Shown here: positions 1 to 10,519 of the stretch, piece by piece
Layout: every line of letters begins with the position of its first letter
How positions within the stretch are numbered: the first letter of the stretch is position 1
Assembly: GCA_025765595.1 (NCBI GenBank)
Contig: JAIVFH010000301.1
Span: 1-30,522, forward strand
From: Obelidium mucronatum
Taxonomy: Eukaryota; Chytridiomycota; Chytridiomycetes; Chytridiales; Chytriomycetaceae
Length of the DNA stretch: 30,522 nucleotides
Direction: 5' to 3'
Position numbers and translations under genes: made by a program
The notes under the pieces: generated by a model
What the model was told of the DNA's origin: nothing
Databases searched by the model: none
Seen by the model: the letters and a program-made list of their open reading frames with translations, nothing else

Positions 1-21
1 AAAAAAAAAAATCAATCCTTC

Positions 22-703
22 AGTTGCAGGAAGAGAATGCACAGGAAGATATCGAAGTCACTTGGGAGGACCAAAGAAAACATCAACTCCCTTTGCCAAA
101 ATGAACTCGAAAATGTCTGATTTGGAAGAAGAGTATGAGGACAAGAAGGTAAATAATGTGATGGTTGATGTTTCTGTGGAGTATCCTTGGTTGTGGTTGT
201 CGACTTGTTTTTGCTGAGCGGACCTTCCACCCCCCTTGTCTGGAACGGAAACGATACCAATACAAATCTGCATCAAATGAAGGCAGCGCTGAAAAACTCT
301 ACTTTTTTCTTGTGTGGAAGGCTACATCTTGTGTTAATACCATGTATTGAACATTTACAGAAAGATCGAGAATACTTGGAAGATCTGGAGCAAGAGTTGG
401 AATTGGCAGATGACGAAGAGCCTGTACGATACAAAATTGGAGACGCATTTATTCACATGTCGTTGGTGAGTCGTTTTTTAAACCTCCTATTTTTTTTTTC
501 GCAAGGGCTCTCTTTGTTCCTAAACTCGATTTACTCCACTTCAACAGGAAGCTGCTCAAGGACGCGTTGTAGGAGACAAAGACCAAGTCATTTCTGAAAT
601 CGAAACTCTGAAAACAGAAATGGATGACTTGAGTGTTGAAATGGAAGCCTTGAAAAAGGTTCTCTATGCTCGATTTGGAAAGTCGATTAACCTGGAGAAA
701 TGA
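22..703 (+). CDS. PFDN4: Prefoldin subunit 4 (5' part uncertain)
   Basis: Subunit of the hexameric prefoldin co-chaperone, which delivers nascent actin and tubulin to the CCT chaperonin in the cytosol. Exons as read: about 22-148, 361-465 and 548-703, with introns 149-360 (GTAAAT..CAG) and 466-547 (GTGAGT..CAG); exons 2 and 3 join in frame. Family landmarks in order are EDIEVTWEDQ near the N-terminus, LADDEEPVRYKIGDAFI in exon 2 and the C-terminal LYARFGKSINLEK. These match the beta-type prefoldin pattern of coiled coil, hairpin core, coiled coil. The WEDQ segment (about 46-90) and the following FAKMNSKMSDLEEE segment lie in different frames, so the first exon carries an apparent indel around positions 80-101. 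The true initiation codon is probably outside the window; ATG 110 is the first in-frame Met of the downstream frame. The next gene starts only about 60 bp beyond the stop. Confidence 0.85.
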
Positions 704-762
704 TTCCTCCAGTTATTATAAATGCAAACCAAAAAAAAAAAGAGTCAAAAAAACTAAATTCA

Positions 763-1572
763 ATGATCAAACTCATCCTCAGTCATCGCGGCACAAAGTG
801 GATCACACTCGGCTGGACAGCATTCATTGCTGAAAACTTGGTTCTTTCGGAAAATAGAGAAGCCTTGGTTTCAGCATTTGGAGAAGACAACTTTATCAGA
901 ACATATGCCGGCCTGAGCACGATCGCATGTGGGTCGATTGCATACGGATACTTGGTTCACGGCCATCGGAAAGGACCGCTGGTGCATTCGTTCTCAAGCA
1001 CGCGGGGAGGACGGGGTCTGATTCTTGGATTGCAAGCTCTTGGACTGATTGGGCTCTCGCAATCGTTACCGAAGCTGCAGATTCCAATCGGTCTGACTTC
1101 TACAGCGGCAGCAGCAGCGACTATACCTGCGTCTGAGTCGGGTTTCTCTTCGAGTCCTCCTCCTCCAACAGCAACCCCGAAATTCAAGATTCTCTGCCCA
1201 ATCGATATTGCCCACGCCAAATCATCCAACCCAAACGAACTCGGTCTTAACAGAGTCACACGGCACCCGCAATTATTCTCGCTTGGGTTTCTGGCGCTGG
1301 GAACGGCGCTTGCGTCTCCGTTCTTGACATGTAGGATTCTGTGCGGGTTCCCGATTCTTTTTGCATTGATTGGCGGGGCGCACCAGGATCGGAGGTTTGA
1401 GAGGAGTGGGAAGTATACACGCGAGTATTTGGATCAGACGAGTTTGATTCCGTTTGTGGCTTTGGTGACTGGGAAGCAGGAATGGGAGGTTTTGAATAAG
1501 GAAATGAAATGGGTGAATTCTGGGGTGGGTGTTGTAAGTGCTTTGGTGCTTAAATGGGGCAGAGCAGGTTGA
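763..1572 (+). CDS. NnrU-family multi-span membrane protein
   Basis: A single-exon membrane protein of 269 aa from ATG 763. An in-frame ATG at 700 overlaps the prefoldin stop and would add 21 lysine-rich residues, so 763 is preferred. Hydrophobic spans are seen near residues 13-30, 48-66, 86-104 and 172-205. The C-terminal half holds an NnrU-like signature: NRVTRHPQLFSLGFLALG, with RHP at 167-169, followed by a membrane hairpin and GGAHQDRRFE. NnrU proteins are related to the zeta-carotene isomerase Z-ISO and were named from bacterial nitrogen-oxide metabolism, but the fungal members have no established function. An alanine/serine/proline-rich low-complexity linker (about 113-138) separates the halves. 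The gene is convergent with the GT31 gene, with 50 bp between the stops. Family assignment is moderately secure; the function is unknown. Confidence 0.65.
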   Translation: MIKLILSHRGTKWITLGWTAFIAENLVLSENREALVSAFGEDNFIRTYAGLSTIACGSIAYGYLVHGHRKGPLVHSFSSTRGGRGLILGLQALGLIGLSQSLPKLQIPIGLTSTAAAAATIPASESGFSSSPPPPTATPKFKILCPIDIAHAKSSNPNELGLNRVTRHPQLFSLGFLALGTALASPFLTCRILCGFPILFALIGGAHQDRRFERSGKYTREYLDQTSLIPFVALVTGKQEWEVLNKEMKWVNSGVGVVSALVLKWGRAG

Positions 1573-1622
1573 TGGCTTTTTTGATACTCAAGAATACAAG
1601 TTCCTCCAGGTTCTCAAAACAA

Positions 1623-2876
1623 TTAATTTATTGATTTCTCTTGTAATAACTGTTCGATTGCACGTAACTCATTTTGTGCAATGCCGGGGCCACCGTTTGC
1701 CGCAAGAAATGTATCCACTTGCTTTAGAACATGCTCCCAATCTGATTCTTTCAACACCCATCCTTTTGTTTTTGCATAGTGACGAACAGCTTCTCGCGCC
1801 GTTACTCCTTCCGACTCAAAATACAGTTCCCGTACAGCCGTGTAAAAATGGTGAATGTCCTTATTCCAATGAACACTCACAGTCTCTCCTGTTGTGAACG
1901 CACTGTAGTAAAACGGACTATCGACTTGATCGTGGAATTTGGCGCGATCCGACACCCAGTTCACGTAAACACCTGTATGGTTCACCCACCGCCCCGTTGT
2001 CAAATCCTCATGCCCAATTCGATTCTCAAAGACCCATTCCCGGTCTGTCATTGTAATATACTCTACGAGCGATGTACTCAAGATGTAAAGCGAGCCTGTC
2101 ATGTAGTGCAACCAGTTTGGGGGGCCAGTGTACATTGTGCCAATATAGTTGGGGTCCTTGTCTTGCAGGGATTTTAGAAACGCGTTTAATCGATCCACGT
2201 GCACCAATGTATCGTCGTCTGTTTTACCGATATACTTGTATCGTGGGCACCACGCGTCTTTTTCAGTTGGGTGAGGAGTATAAGCTCTGTTTCGTGCTTC
2301 AGCGAACCAATCAAATGTTTTCCCATCGTTCATGTTTTCTGGGTTTGGTAATATGACCGTATCGTTTGGGTACAGTAATTGTTCAAGGTATAGTGATTCT
2401 TTCTGGATGTTGTTGTCCTGGTTATTTTTGGGACCGCCAAAGACAAAGACGAAATCAATTTCGCTGGAAGAGTTGGATTGGGAATATGCTGGACGCAAGT
2501 ATTGTCGTCGCATTGAGTTGTTTGGGTCTGTGACAGTGATGACGCCAATGAGGGCGGTTTTTGGTTGTGGACAGCTTGAAGAAGTTGGGAAGAGCAGCGA
2601 GTATTTTCCGTGATTGTCGGCCGTGGTTGATCGAGAAGCGAGACTGTTTGAAGGAGATGGAAACTTTGGTGATGGTTTCAGCGGGACTTCCTTGACAGGT
2701 GGAGGAGGTGGTGAGGGTTGATGAGGTTTCTGTTCAACGACTGGATCGTGATGGGGCTCCGGAACCGTTGTGACTGGCTGTTTCTGATTGCTGGCAACGC
2801 TTGCGGAGTTGAGAAAGACCAGCAGCGTGGCGGCCAGCAGCAAGGCGGCATAGACCAGCCTGTCGACTCTGCTCAT
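1623..2876 (-). CDS. GT31-type beta-1,3-galactosyltransferase-like, type II membrane protein
   Basis: Predicted Golgi glycosyltransferase of 417 aa encoded in one exon. The N-terminus is a short cytosolic tail (MSRVDR), one signal anchor at about residues 7-28, then a proline-rich stem (about 33-75) and a lumenal catalytic domain from about 105 to the end. Within it, GVITVTDPNNSMRRQYLRPAY is the typical GT31 opening motif. KTDDDTLVHVDR carries the DxD-type metal/UDP-sugar site (DDD at 220-222), and YMTGSLYILS and IGHEDLTTGRW correspond to the later GT31 blocks, with the ED acidic pair as candidate catalytic residues. GT31 enzymes transfer Gal or GlcNAc in beta-1,3 linkage; acceptor and donor cannot be told from sequence. 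The start codon lies 37 bp from the divergent glucosidase II gene, another secretory-pathway glycan enzyme, so a shared promoter is likely. Confidence 0.8.
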   Translation of the reverse strand: MSRVDRLVYAALLLAATLLVFLNSASVASNQKQPVTTVPEPHHDPVVEQKPHQPSPPPPPVKEVPLKPSPKFPSPSNSLASRSTTADNHGKYSLLFPTSSSCPQPKTALIGVITVTDPNNSMRRQYLRPAYSQSNSSSEIDFVFVFGGPKNNQDNNIQKESLYLEQLLYPNDTVILPNPENMNDGKTFDWFAEARNRAYTPHPTEKDAWCPRYKYIGKTDDDTLVHVDRLNAFLKSLQDKDPNYIGTMYTGPPNWLHYMTGSLYILSTSLVEYITMTDREWVFENRIGHEDLTTGRWVNHTGVYVNWVSDRAKFHDQVDSPFYYSAFTTGETVSVHWNKDIHHFYTAVRELYFESEGVTAREAVRHYAKTKGWVLKESDWEHVLKQVDTFLAANGGPGIAQNELRAIEQLLQEKSIN

Positions 2877-2913
2877 GTTGATTGATGTCTAAAAATAGAT
2901 TTAATTAAAAGAA
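2877..2913. promoter_or_regulatory. 37-bp divergent intergenic (bidirectional promoter region)
   Basis: Only 37 AT-rich bases separate the start codons of the GT31 gene (-) and glucosidase II alpha (+). Any core promoter elements must overlap these bases or the coding 5' ends. No clear TATA box beyond AT-rich sequence is seen. Confidence 0.5.
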
Positions 2914-5900
2914 ATGAAAACACTCCTCGCCCTCCTGCTCGTTGCGCTGGGGACTGCGGCCGTCAAGCGCCACGACTTCAAGACGTGTGCGCAGAGCGGG
3001 TTCTGCACCCGGCAGCGGGCGTTCGGACACGTGTCCGAACACGAAGAGACGCCGCCCGAGACGTACTCGCTGCTGGCGTCGACGCTCGCCGTCGCCGGCG
3101 ACCAGCGCAGCGTCGAAGCAACGGTGCGCGCGGACGCGTCGCTGGCGCTGTTTGCGCTGCGCATCGACGCGGCGGCGGGCGGCGGCCTGCGCGTGCGGCT
3201 GCGCGAGGCGGGCGGCGACGCGTTCGACCTCGGCGGCGTTGCCGGGCTTGCGCTGACCGCGGAGGCAAACGCGACGGCGGCGGCCTTCGCGCGCGTCGGC
3301 GCCGGCGGCCGCGTGCTCGAATTGGCCAATCAGAACATGCTGCACATCGACGCGGCGCCGTTTGCGCTGCGCGTCGTCGCCCGCAGCGGCGCCGTGCTGG
3401 CCGTCTTCAACGAGCGCGGCTTCCTCAACTGCGAGCACCGGCGCGCGAAAGTGGATGAGTCATCGGCCAGCACGGGCGAAGCGGCGGCGGACGCCGATCT
3501 GTCCGAGGACGAAAAGCGGCTGAAGCAGTGGAAGGAGGATCTCAACAAGGACAAGTGGGAAGAGTCGTTTGGCGGAAAGACGGACTCAAAGCCAAAAGGT
3601 AGGTTGATGTACTGTGGTCATCTCATTCTCAATCATGATTGATTTTGAATAATATAGGTCCCACTTCGATGGGTTTTGATCTGTCGTTTCCGGGTTTCAG
3701 CCATGTATACGGTCTTCCTCAACACGCTTCTTCTTACTCTCTCAAAACTACTCGCGGTCCAAACGCTCCTTACTCGGAACCATACAGACTTTATAATTTT
3801 GATGTCTTTGAATACGAATTGGATAACCCGATGGCGCTTTATGGCTCTGTTCCTTTTTTGCTGGCTCATTCGGCTCAACAAGGTTCCGTTGGTGCACTTT
3901 GGGTGAATTCTGCTGAAATGTGGGTCGATGTCGAAAAGCGTGCTTCTGGTGGTTTTTCCAAGAAGAATAATGAGGTTTGTTGCATACTGGCAGTAGTCTA
4001 CTGTTGAGGGCAAACGCCGAATGCATTCTTTTGCTATGCACTTCTTCCATAAAACAAGAATTCAAGACTAACAAAACTTATTAGGCCAACCTGAACAAGC
4101 AAGAATCCAGAGACTCCACTGCAAAACCTAGTACATCGACACACTGGATGGCTGAATCCGGAATCATTGACCTCTTTCTGTTTTTCGGTCCAGACCCTGC
4201 CTCTATTGCAGACCAACTCACGCTATACACTGGACGCAGCGCCCTTCCTCAGCATTTCGCGATTGGATACCATCAGTCTCGATGGAACTACTTGGATGAA
4301 CAAGATGTGGACGATGTCGACAACAAGTTTGATCAATATGATATCCCATACGATGTTTTGTGGCTGGATATCGAACACACGAATGGAAAAAGATACTTTA
4401 CTTGGGACAAAGTAAAGTTCCCTAATCCCACCGAGATGCAGGAAGCTTTGGGAGTGAAGGGTCGCAAGGTTGGAAGTTTGTTTTTCTTTGGTTTATTTAA
4501 ACCTTTAGTTTCTTGATCTTCCATAGATGGTTACAATTATTGATCCACACTTGAAGCAAGACGATGGTTATTCTGTTTCCAAGCAGGCCAAAGATTTGGG
4601 TCTCTTGGTCAAAAACAAGGATAACGGAGATTTTGATGGATGGTGTTGGCCAGGAACCTCATACTGGATTGATTACCTAAACCCGGATGGACGCAAATTT
4701 TGGGCTGAGCAATTCAAATACTCCAACTATGAGGTTTTTTTTACAAAACAATTGGATTTGTTTGACGGTCCTCTGATTTTCTTTTGTTTATTTTGTCAGG
4801 GATCGACAAAGTTCCTCTACACTTGGAATGACATGAATGAGCCTTCTGTCTTTAGTGGTCCAGAAATCACAATGCCAAAAGACAACTTGCATTACGGAGG
4901 CGTTGAACACCGTGATGTCCACAACATTTATGGAGCCCTTCAACACAGAGCCACCGCTGAAGGCCACAAACTTCGAAGCGACAACACGGACCGCCCGTTT
5001 GTCTTGTCCCGTGCCTTCTTTATCGGCACGCAACGGTACGGAGCAATCTGGACCGGTGACAACACAGCCCAATGGGAACACTTGGAAGCCTCTATCCCAA
5101 TGCTTCTCACCATTGGAGTATCTGGAATTACATTCTGTGGTGCAGATGTGGGAGGATTTTTCGGAAACCCAGATACCGAGTTGTTGATTCGATGGTATCA
5201 AGCAGCCGCTTACCAGCCCTTTTTCCGTGCTCACGCGCATATTGACACCAAAAGACGCGAACCGTGGTTGTTTGGAGAGCCATACACGAGTCTGATTCGG
5301 GAAAGTGTGAGAAGACGGTACAGGATCTTGCCGTACTTGTATACATTGTTTTGGGAGGCGAATCAGAATGGATCTCCTATCATGAGGTAAAAATTTATTT
5401 TTCGGTCAGTGTTGGAGTTTTTGGCAGGGGTTGTTTGTTGATGTTGCGGAAACCCCACAAAAATTTTTTAGATCTCTGATGCATGAGTTCCCAACGGATG
5501 AAAAGACGTTTGATATTGAAAATGCGTTCATGCTTGGAAGTGCTTTGTTGGTGCACCCTGTTGTCAAGAAGGACACATCTTCTGTTGACGTGTATTTGCC
5601 GCCATCTGCAGTAAGTTGCTCTATTCTAATTTTTTTTTCTTTGGAAGTACACCGATTCTAATGACATCCTCTTTTTTTTATTTTTACCTTCCCCGAAAAC
5701 AGAAATGGTACGACTACGACACATTTGCGGTAATGAAAACCGGCCTCATCAATGTCCCCACTCCGCTTGAAAAAGTGCCCACGTACCTACGAGCGGGTAC
5801 AATCCTTCCCCGCCGCGACCGTATCCGGCGTGCTGCAAACCTGAGTCTTCGGGATCCATATACTCTGATTATCGCGTTGGATGATCAAGGAAGCGCGAAA

Positions 5901-6236
5901 GGAACGCTGTATGTGGACGATGGACATTCATATGAACATGAAACCGATGGAAAGTATATTATCGTTGACTTTGTGTATGAAAAGGGTGTTTTGAAGGCAT
6001 CTTCGAAGCGAAGAATTGAGGAAAGTAAGGAGGTTGGTTTGACGAGACAAGTGGTTGAGAGTTTGGGGTCGAGAGTGGAACGGTTGGTGTTGGTGGGTGG
6101 GAAAGTCAAGAGCGTGACTGTTGAGAAGGAAGGGGAGGAGAAGAGACGGTTGGAGTTTAGAAGTGAAGGGAATGTTGTTATTGTTAAGGATCCCAAGGTT
6201 GTTGTGGGAGATGAGTGGAAGATTGTTGTTGCATGA
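2914..6236 (+). CDS. GANAB: ER glucosidase II alpha subunit (GH31)
   Basis: Catalytic subunit of ER glucosidase II, which removes the two inner alpha-1,3-glucoses from N-glycans during calnexin-cycle quality control. Seven exons: 2914-3598, 3658-3974, 4085-4468, 4527-4733, 4800-5386, 5472-5610 and 5703-6236. Phases are continuous and give 950 aa, the usual family length. It has a signal peptide (about 1-16), then [15 protein letters not shown], typical of this subunit. The GH31 signatures are [16 protein letters not shown], the nucleophile motif [10 protein letters not shown] (Asp542) and the acid/base region [12 protein letters not shown] (Asp618). There is no HDEL, as expected, since retention is through the beta subunit. 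The first exon from about 2920 to 3560 is extremely GC-rich, with GC at nearly every third position, while the remaining exons are AT-leaning. Introns are 52-110 bp. Confidence 0.93.
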
Positions 6237-6602
6237 GAACTGTGTTTTTTTTGGTTTAAAAAAAAAGTATCACAATCATCCGTTATGATTTTGGGGAAAT
6301 CAACGTTTGAAAAAATGTGTTTTGTTCTGGTTTAATTATTCGAAACGTGTATAGTTGAAGTCGGAAGTCAACGTGATCCATGACAAACCGCCAAAACTGT
6401 CCGGATCACGGCTTTCCTTGCATTCGAAACGCGTTTTGCCTTTTACTCTTGAATGCATGTGTCTTGCAGGCTTCTACAAACAGCCCATCCATCACCTGCA
6501 AGCATTTTCATTAACTTCTGATTTTTTTGGAAATTGTCACTTCGGGCAGCCACGCGAAAAAAGAAAAAAAAACAGCGATTTCCCGTTTATCCTGAACTAT
6601 CA
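6237..6602. other. Intergenic, glucosidase II to receptor
   Basis: 366 bp between two same-strand genes. It holds T- and A-rich runs just after the glucosidase stop and a moderately AT-rich stretch before ATG 6603. No RNA gene, repeat or convincing extra ORF is seen. It presumably contains the 3' UTR of one gene and the promoter of the next. Confidence 0.5.
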
Positions 6603-9600
6603 ATGCATCAACTGAACTTCTATATATTCCTCCACCTGGCACTTCTGTACTTGATCCCTACATCCAACGCCTCAGTCCACCCACTATCACTAGGCGAGGC
6701 CATCAACTGGACCGCCGCCAATGTGGACACAAACAACGGCTGGTTTTACAATGCTCCAGCAGGATGTCAGCTCCCCGCTTCGAATTGGACGAAACTCAAG
6801 TATCCAGACGGTTCATCGTACACAGGATCAAAGAGACCTATCGTGTTACTGTTTGATCAAAAGGATTCGTCTATTTTGGCTACCCATGTAGTTCAATATT
6901 TGTTGCAGTCGATGGGATACAAGTTGAGTTCTCGTTACCTTTTCTACTTTTATTCTTATTGTTTAATGGGGTGTTTTTTTGGGTTTGTTGTTGCGGCGAT
7001 TACGCGTGTTTTTTTCTGATTGTGATTACTTTGGTTGGTTTTTTAGTGTGCAAGTGGTCACGGTTTGAGATTTGTCAAGTTTTTTTTTCTCCCTTCCACT
7101 AATCACGACTGTTTACAACAACAACAACAACGAAAAAAAATATTAGAGACTCAAGTATATTCTGGGCCCAGAGTTTTCCCTTGTTGATTTAGAATTGGAA
7201 ATTTGTAAATTCGCATGCATCTTTTTTTTTTAGGGGCTAAATTTCTTTTTCCTTTTTGGGATAGGGCAAAACGACTTTCAAAATATGAATCAAATTACAA
7301 GAGACGGTAGTATAGTGAATATCGGAAATACGGGGTGAGGCCTTTTTTTCAACTTTTTTTTTGACCCATCTATTTTTTTTGGGTGAAGTTAACATAAAAC
7401 AATCCTATTTTTATAGATACAATGGAAACTTTGGACTCTATGTACCCAGCTATATGTTGGACGATAATCCTGACATATCTCTTGACTTTTGGCGATTCTT
7501 GTCCAAAGCGAGTGAGATGGAGGAAACAGGGCTTCCAAAGGCTGGGTCTGGTCCTTATAGCTTGGTTAATGGTGTTCCAGTGTGTGATAAAATGGCGGGA
7601 GTTTGCAAGAATGGGGTTTGAGAGACCTTTTATTTTATTTTTTTTTTTTTTGGAAGATTCTCACCATTTTTTTTTTAATTTAGAGTTACGTGCCAGCACA
7701 ATGCAAAGCAAAGGGCAGCCAGTGCTTTGAGCTATGGCACTACGACACGAAATTTGCACCTTCAATGTACCAAAGAATCATGGATGGGCTCAACTTGTCT
7801 CTTGTAATCAACTTTCTGGGTGCCGAACAAGCGCCAAAAATCATTCAATCCGCAATCGACAAAAGGAAGCCGGTTCTGTTTTTCAACTGGACTCCAAGCT
7901 CTTTTGTGGCGAGCAATGATTTATCGCGGGTCATGTTCCCGTTGACGAATTCTAAACAGTATAATACGTTTCGAAAGAGTTAGTTCAAGGCGTTTTTTAT
8001 TACTTTGTTTCTTTTTTATTTTTGCTGTTTCTCTAATTTCCGCGTATTTGTATTTTTTTTTTTTTGTTGCAAGACAAGACGATTCCTTTAACTTCAGACC
8101 CAGCCGCCACACAAATCAGGAAACTGGCTTCTGCGCAGTTTATGGCAGATTTCCCAGAGTTAAATTCATTTGTATCGCAGATTCGGATTTCAGATGAAAA
8201 CATGAGCGCAATGCTGAGAAGCAAAGTTGTAAATAAGTGGGGTAACGCTGAAGCTGCGTGCGACTGGATTAATAATACAATGTCTGAATGGAAAGGTACA
8301 GAAAAGGAAAGAAAAAGACGCTCAATTTTATTTATTTATTGCTTGCTTTTTTTTTTTTTTGTAAGATTGGATGCCAAAAGTTCCAAAATCTGCAGGTGAC
8401 TTAAAAAATGCAATTCTTGGGGGGGGGGGGGGGGGGGGGGGGGGGGTAATGATGGACCTCTGACTATTTTTTTTAATTACCCTGAAAAGCTGTATGTCCA
8501 ATCGGAAAGGGTCGATACCTAACAGGAATAACGTATTCTTGCATTACGTGTCCTACAGGGAGTTATAATTGGAAAGTCAACAATACCGCGGAATGTCTGG
8601 TGAGTTATTGCCATTCCGATTATTTTGTTTTAAATTATTCTGTTTTTTGAATCCAGCCTTGTCCGAATGGGTTTGATTGCCTTGGGGGATCTCAAGTGAA
8701 TGTGCTTCAAGGCCAATGGATGCCAAATGACTCCCTTGTACCAACTAGTTACATATGTCCATCACACGAAGCTTGCTGCATCGAAGAAAGTTGCCCCCCG
8801 CTAACGTGCCAGCACAAGTTCACAGGACTCTTGTGCACAGAATGCAAATCCGAAAACGAGTATATTTGGGGAAATGAGTGCCACAAGTGCTCCAATTACG
8901 GAGGCGCAAGTTTCTACGTTCTGATTCTGGTTGCGTTTTTATGTTCCTTCCTGGTGCTCCTTCTTCCGTACGAGGAAGCGCCGACTGTGGAGCTCCTCTT
9001 CTTTTATTTCCAGGTTGCCAGATACATTTTCGAAACGCAAGTGAATGGGATTCTCAGTGTTCCTGGAATTAGTACATTTTTGTCAATCGCTGCTCTTAAT
9101 GTTGATGGGTTTGTGACGGATTGTCCGTTACCAGTAACAGGAGTAAACAAACTCTTGTTTCGGTTCTTCCTGCCGCTGTTGATGCTGTTTTACATTGTCT
9201 CGTTGTATTATTTCTTGAGAATACTGCAGGCCCGTTTTTCTAGTGTGGGCCAGGCGATTATTCGATGGACACCGTATTGGTTGAAGGGTGATTCTGTTAG
9301 TTTGATTTGCTTCCGCGCCGTTATCATCACCATGACTTTCATCATTATGCCATTAGTCGATAGTAGCTTGTTATTGTATGTTTTTTTTGTTTTGCCTGCA
9401 TATTTGATTGCGTTAACCTCAAACTGTTTTTTTTCTGGGCAGGTTACAATGTCAAACCATTGAGGGAAAAAATGTCCTTACGCAAGCCCCCCAAATTGAA
9501 TGTTTCAGTGCACAGCATGTTGGAGCAGCAGCATTTGCTATTATCATCATATCCATCATGATGGTGGGACTTCCACTTGGACTGGCGTATCTCTTGTACA

Positions 9601-10408
9601 GACTTTGGAAGGGAGACATGATCAAGTTTGAGCATTCGGGACTGTCGCCATTGCAGAAATTGTTTCAATGTCTCTATATTATATTTAAACCGGAACTCTT
9701 TTTTATGATGCCTGTCACGATTCTTGAGAAGGGTCTGGTTTCGGTGCTATTCACTTTAATGTCGCGATATACAGGTTAGACCTGCTGTGTTTTTATTTTT
9801 TGGCAGATGCAATAGCTTATGCATCAATAATATATAAAGGTCGTGTTCAAATGAACGTTTACGTAATGGTACTGTCACTCCTCTGCGCCACAAGAATATA
9901 CATTCAACCATTCTCCAATCATTTGGAAGCCTACTTGAATCGCGAAATCGCTCTTGGGATCTTGGCAATGATTGGTCTTCGACAATATACTGACCAATAC
10001 GGTGTTTCAACGTTGACTCTTTTGGAAATTGGACTCGTGATTTTCTTGCCGCCGTTCTTGCATATCATCCGATGGACGCAAGGGAACTATCATAAACACA
10101 AGGAGGTTATTCATGAGGTTGTTAGCAAGCGGAGTCGAAATGGAAGCCGCAGTGGGGGAAGTAGCAGCTTTAGTGGAGTCAAGAGCCTTGAAGTGTCTAC
10201 ACAATCTGTTGCGGCAAGTGCAACTGGAACCGCTATTACTTCGAGATCTTTGATTGCCCATGGCGCTAAAGGCTCAATCGAGAAACTCTCATGTCATTCA
10301 AGATCAAATACTGTGAGAAGTATGACTTTATCACGAAAAACTACCGTGGAGGATAAGTCGCGAAAACCAGATGAACAAATCCCCTTGAATATTACGCCAG
10401 CTCCTTGA
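6603..10408 (+). CDS. OpuAC-like binding domain + Cys-rich module + multi-TM receptor-like protein
   Basis: Large multi-exon membrane protein, not a standard named family. Exons as read: 6603-about 6927, (unresolved 6928-7264), 7265-7334, 7417-7615, 7684-7978, 8074-8295, 8366-8395, 8490-8599, 8657-9375, 9443-9774, 9807-10408; phases agree from 7265 onward. It starts with a signal peptide (FYIFLHLALLYLIPTSNAS). The ectodomain resembles glycine-betaine/choline type ABC substrate-binding proteins: NWTAANVDTNNGW, NQITRDGSIVNIGNTG, YNGNFGLYVPSYML and a closing EAACDWINNTMSEWKGDW. A Cys-rich stretch follows (CPIGKGRYLTGITYSC, then CQHKFTGLLCTEC), like GCC2/GCC3-type repeats. About eight hydrophobic spans lie at 8895-8965, 9150-9230, 9305-9375, 9525-9600, 9690-9765, 9850-9920, 9945-9985 and 10010-10070, and a Ser-rich basic cytoplasmic tail of about 110 residues ends the protein. 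Surface sensing of a small solute is inferred from this architecture. Confidence 0.7.
7112..7128. repeat. (CAA)n microsatellite
   Basis: Five to six CAA/ACA units in a non-coding part of the receptor gene, between the first exon and the exon at 7265. Confidence 0.7.
8419..8446. repeat. 28-nt poly(G) tract inside an intron
   Basis: An uninterrupted run of 28 G in the intron 8396-8489 of the receptor gene. The exact length is probably a sequencing estimate. A G run on the transcript strand could form a quadruplex in the pre-mRNA. Confidence 0.85.
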
Positions 10409-10475
10409 GCATCATCATCCCTCTAATCTATCTTGGAACTTTCTTATTCTGTTTTCAGTATAATTTCTTACAGTT

Positions 10476-10481
10476 AATAAA
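10476..10481 (+). terminator. Poly(A) signal AATAAA, receptor gene
   Basis: AATAAA lies 68 bp after the receptor stop codon in the 111-bp convergent gap before the oxidoreductase gene. Confidence 0.5.
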
Positions 10482-10519
10482 TACCACAACAACTTCAGCA
10501 AAATCTTATTTCACATTTT

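Noticed and set aside
2901..3458. Several overlapping open frames on both strands in the GC-rich first exon
   Set aside because: GC-rich DNA has few stop codons. The translations are Arg/Ala/Pro low complexity, and the real frame has a signal peptide and glucosidase II motifs.
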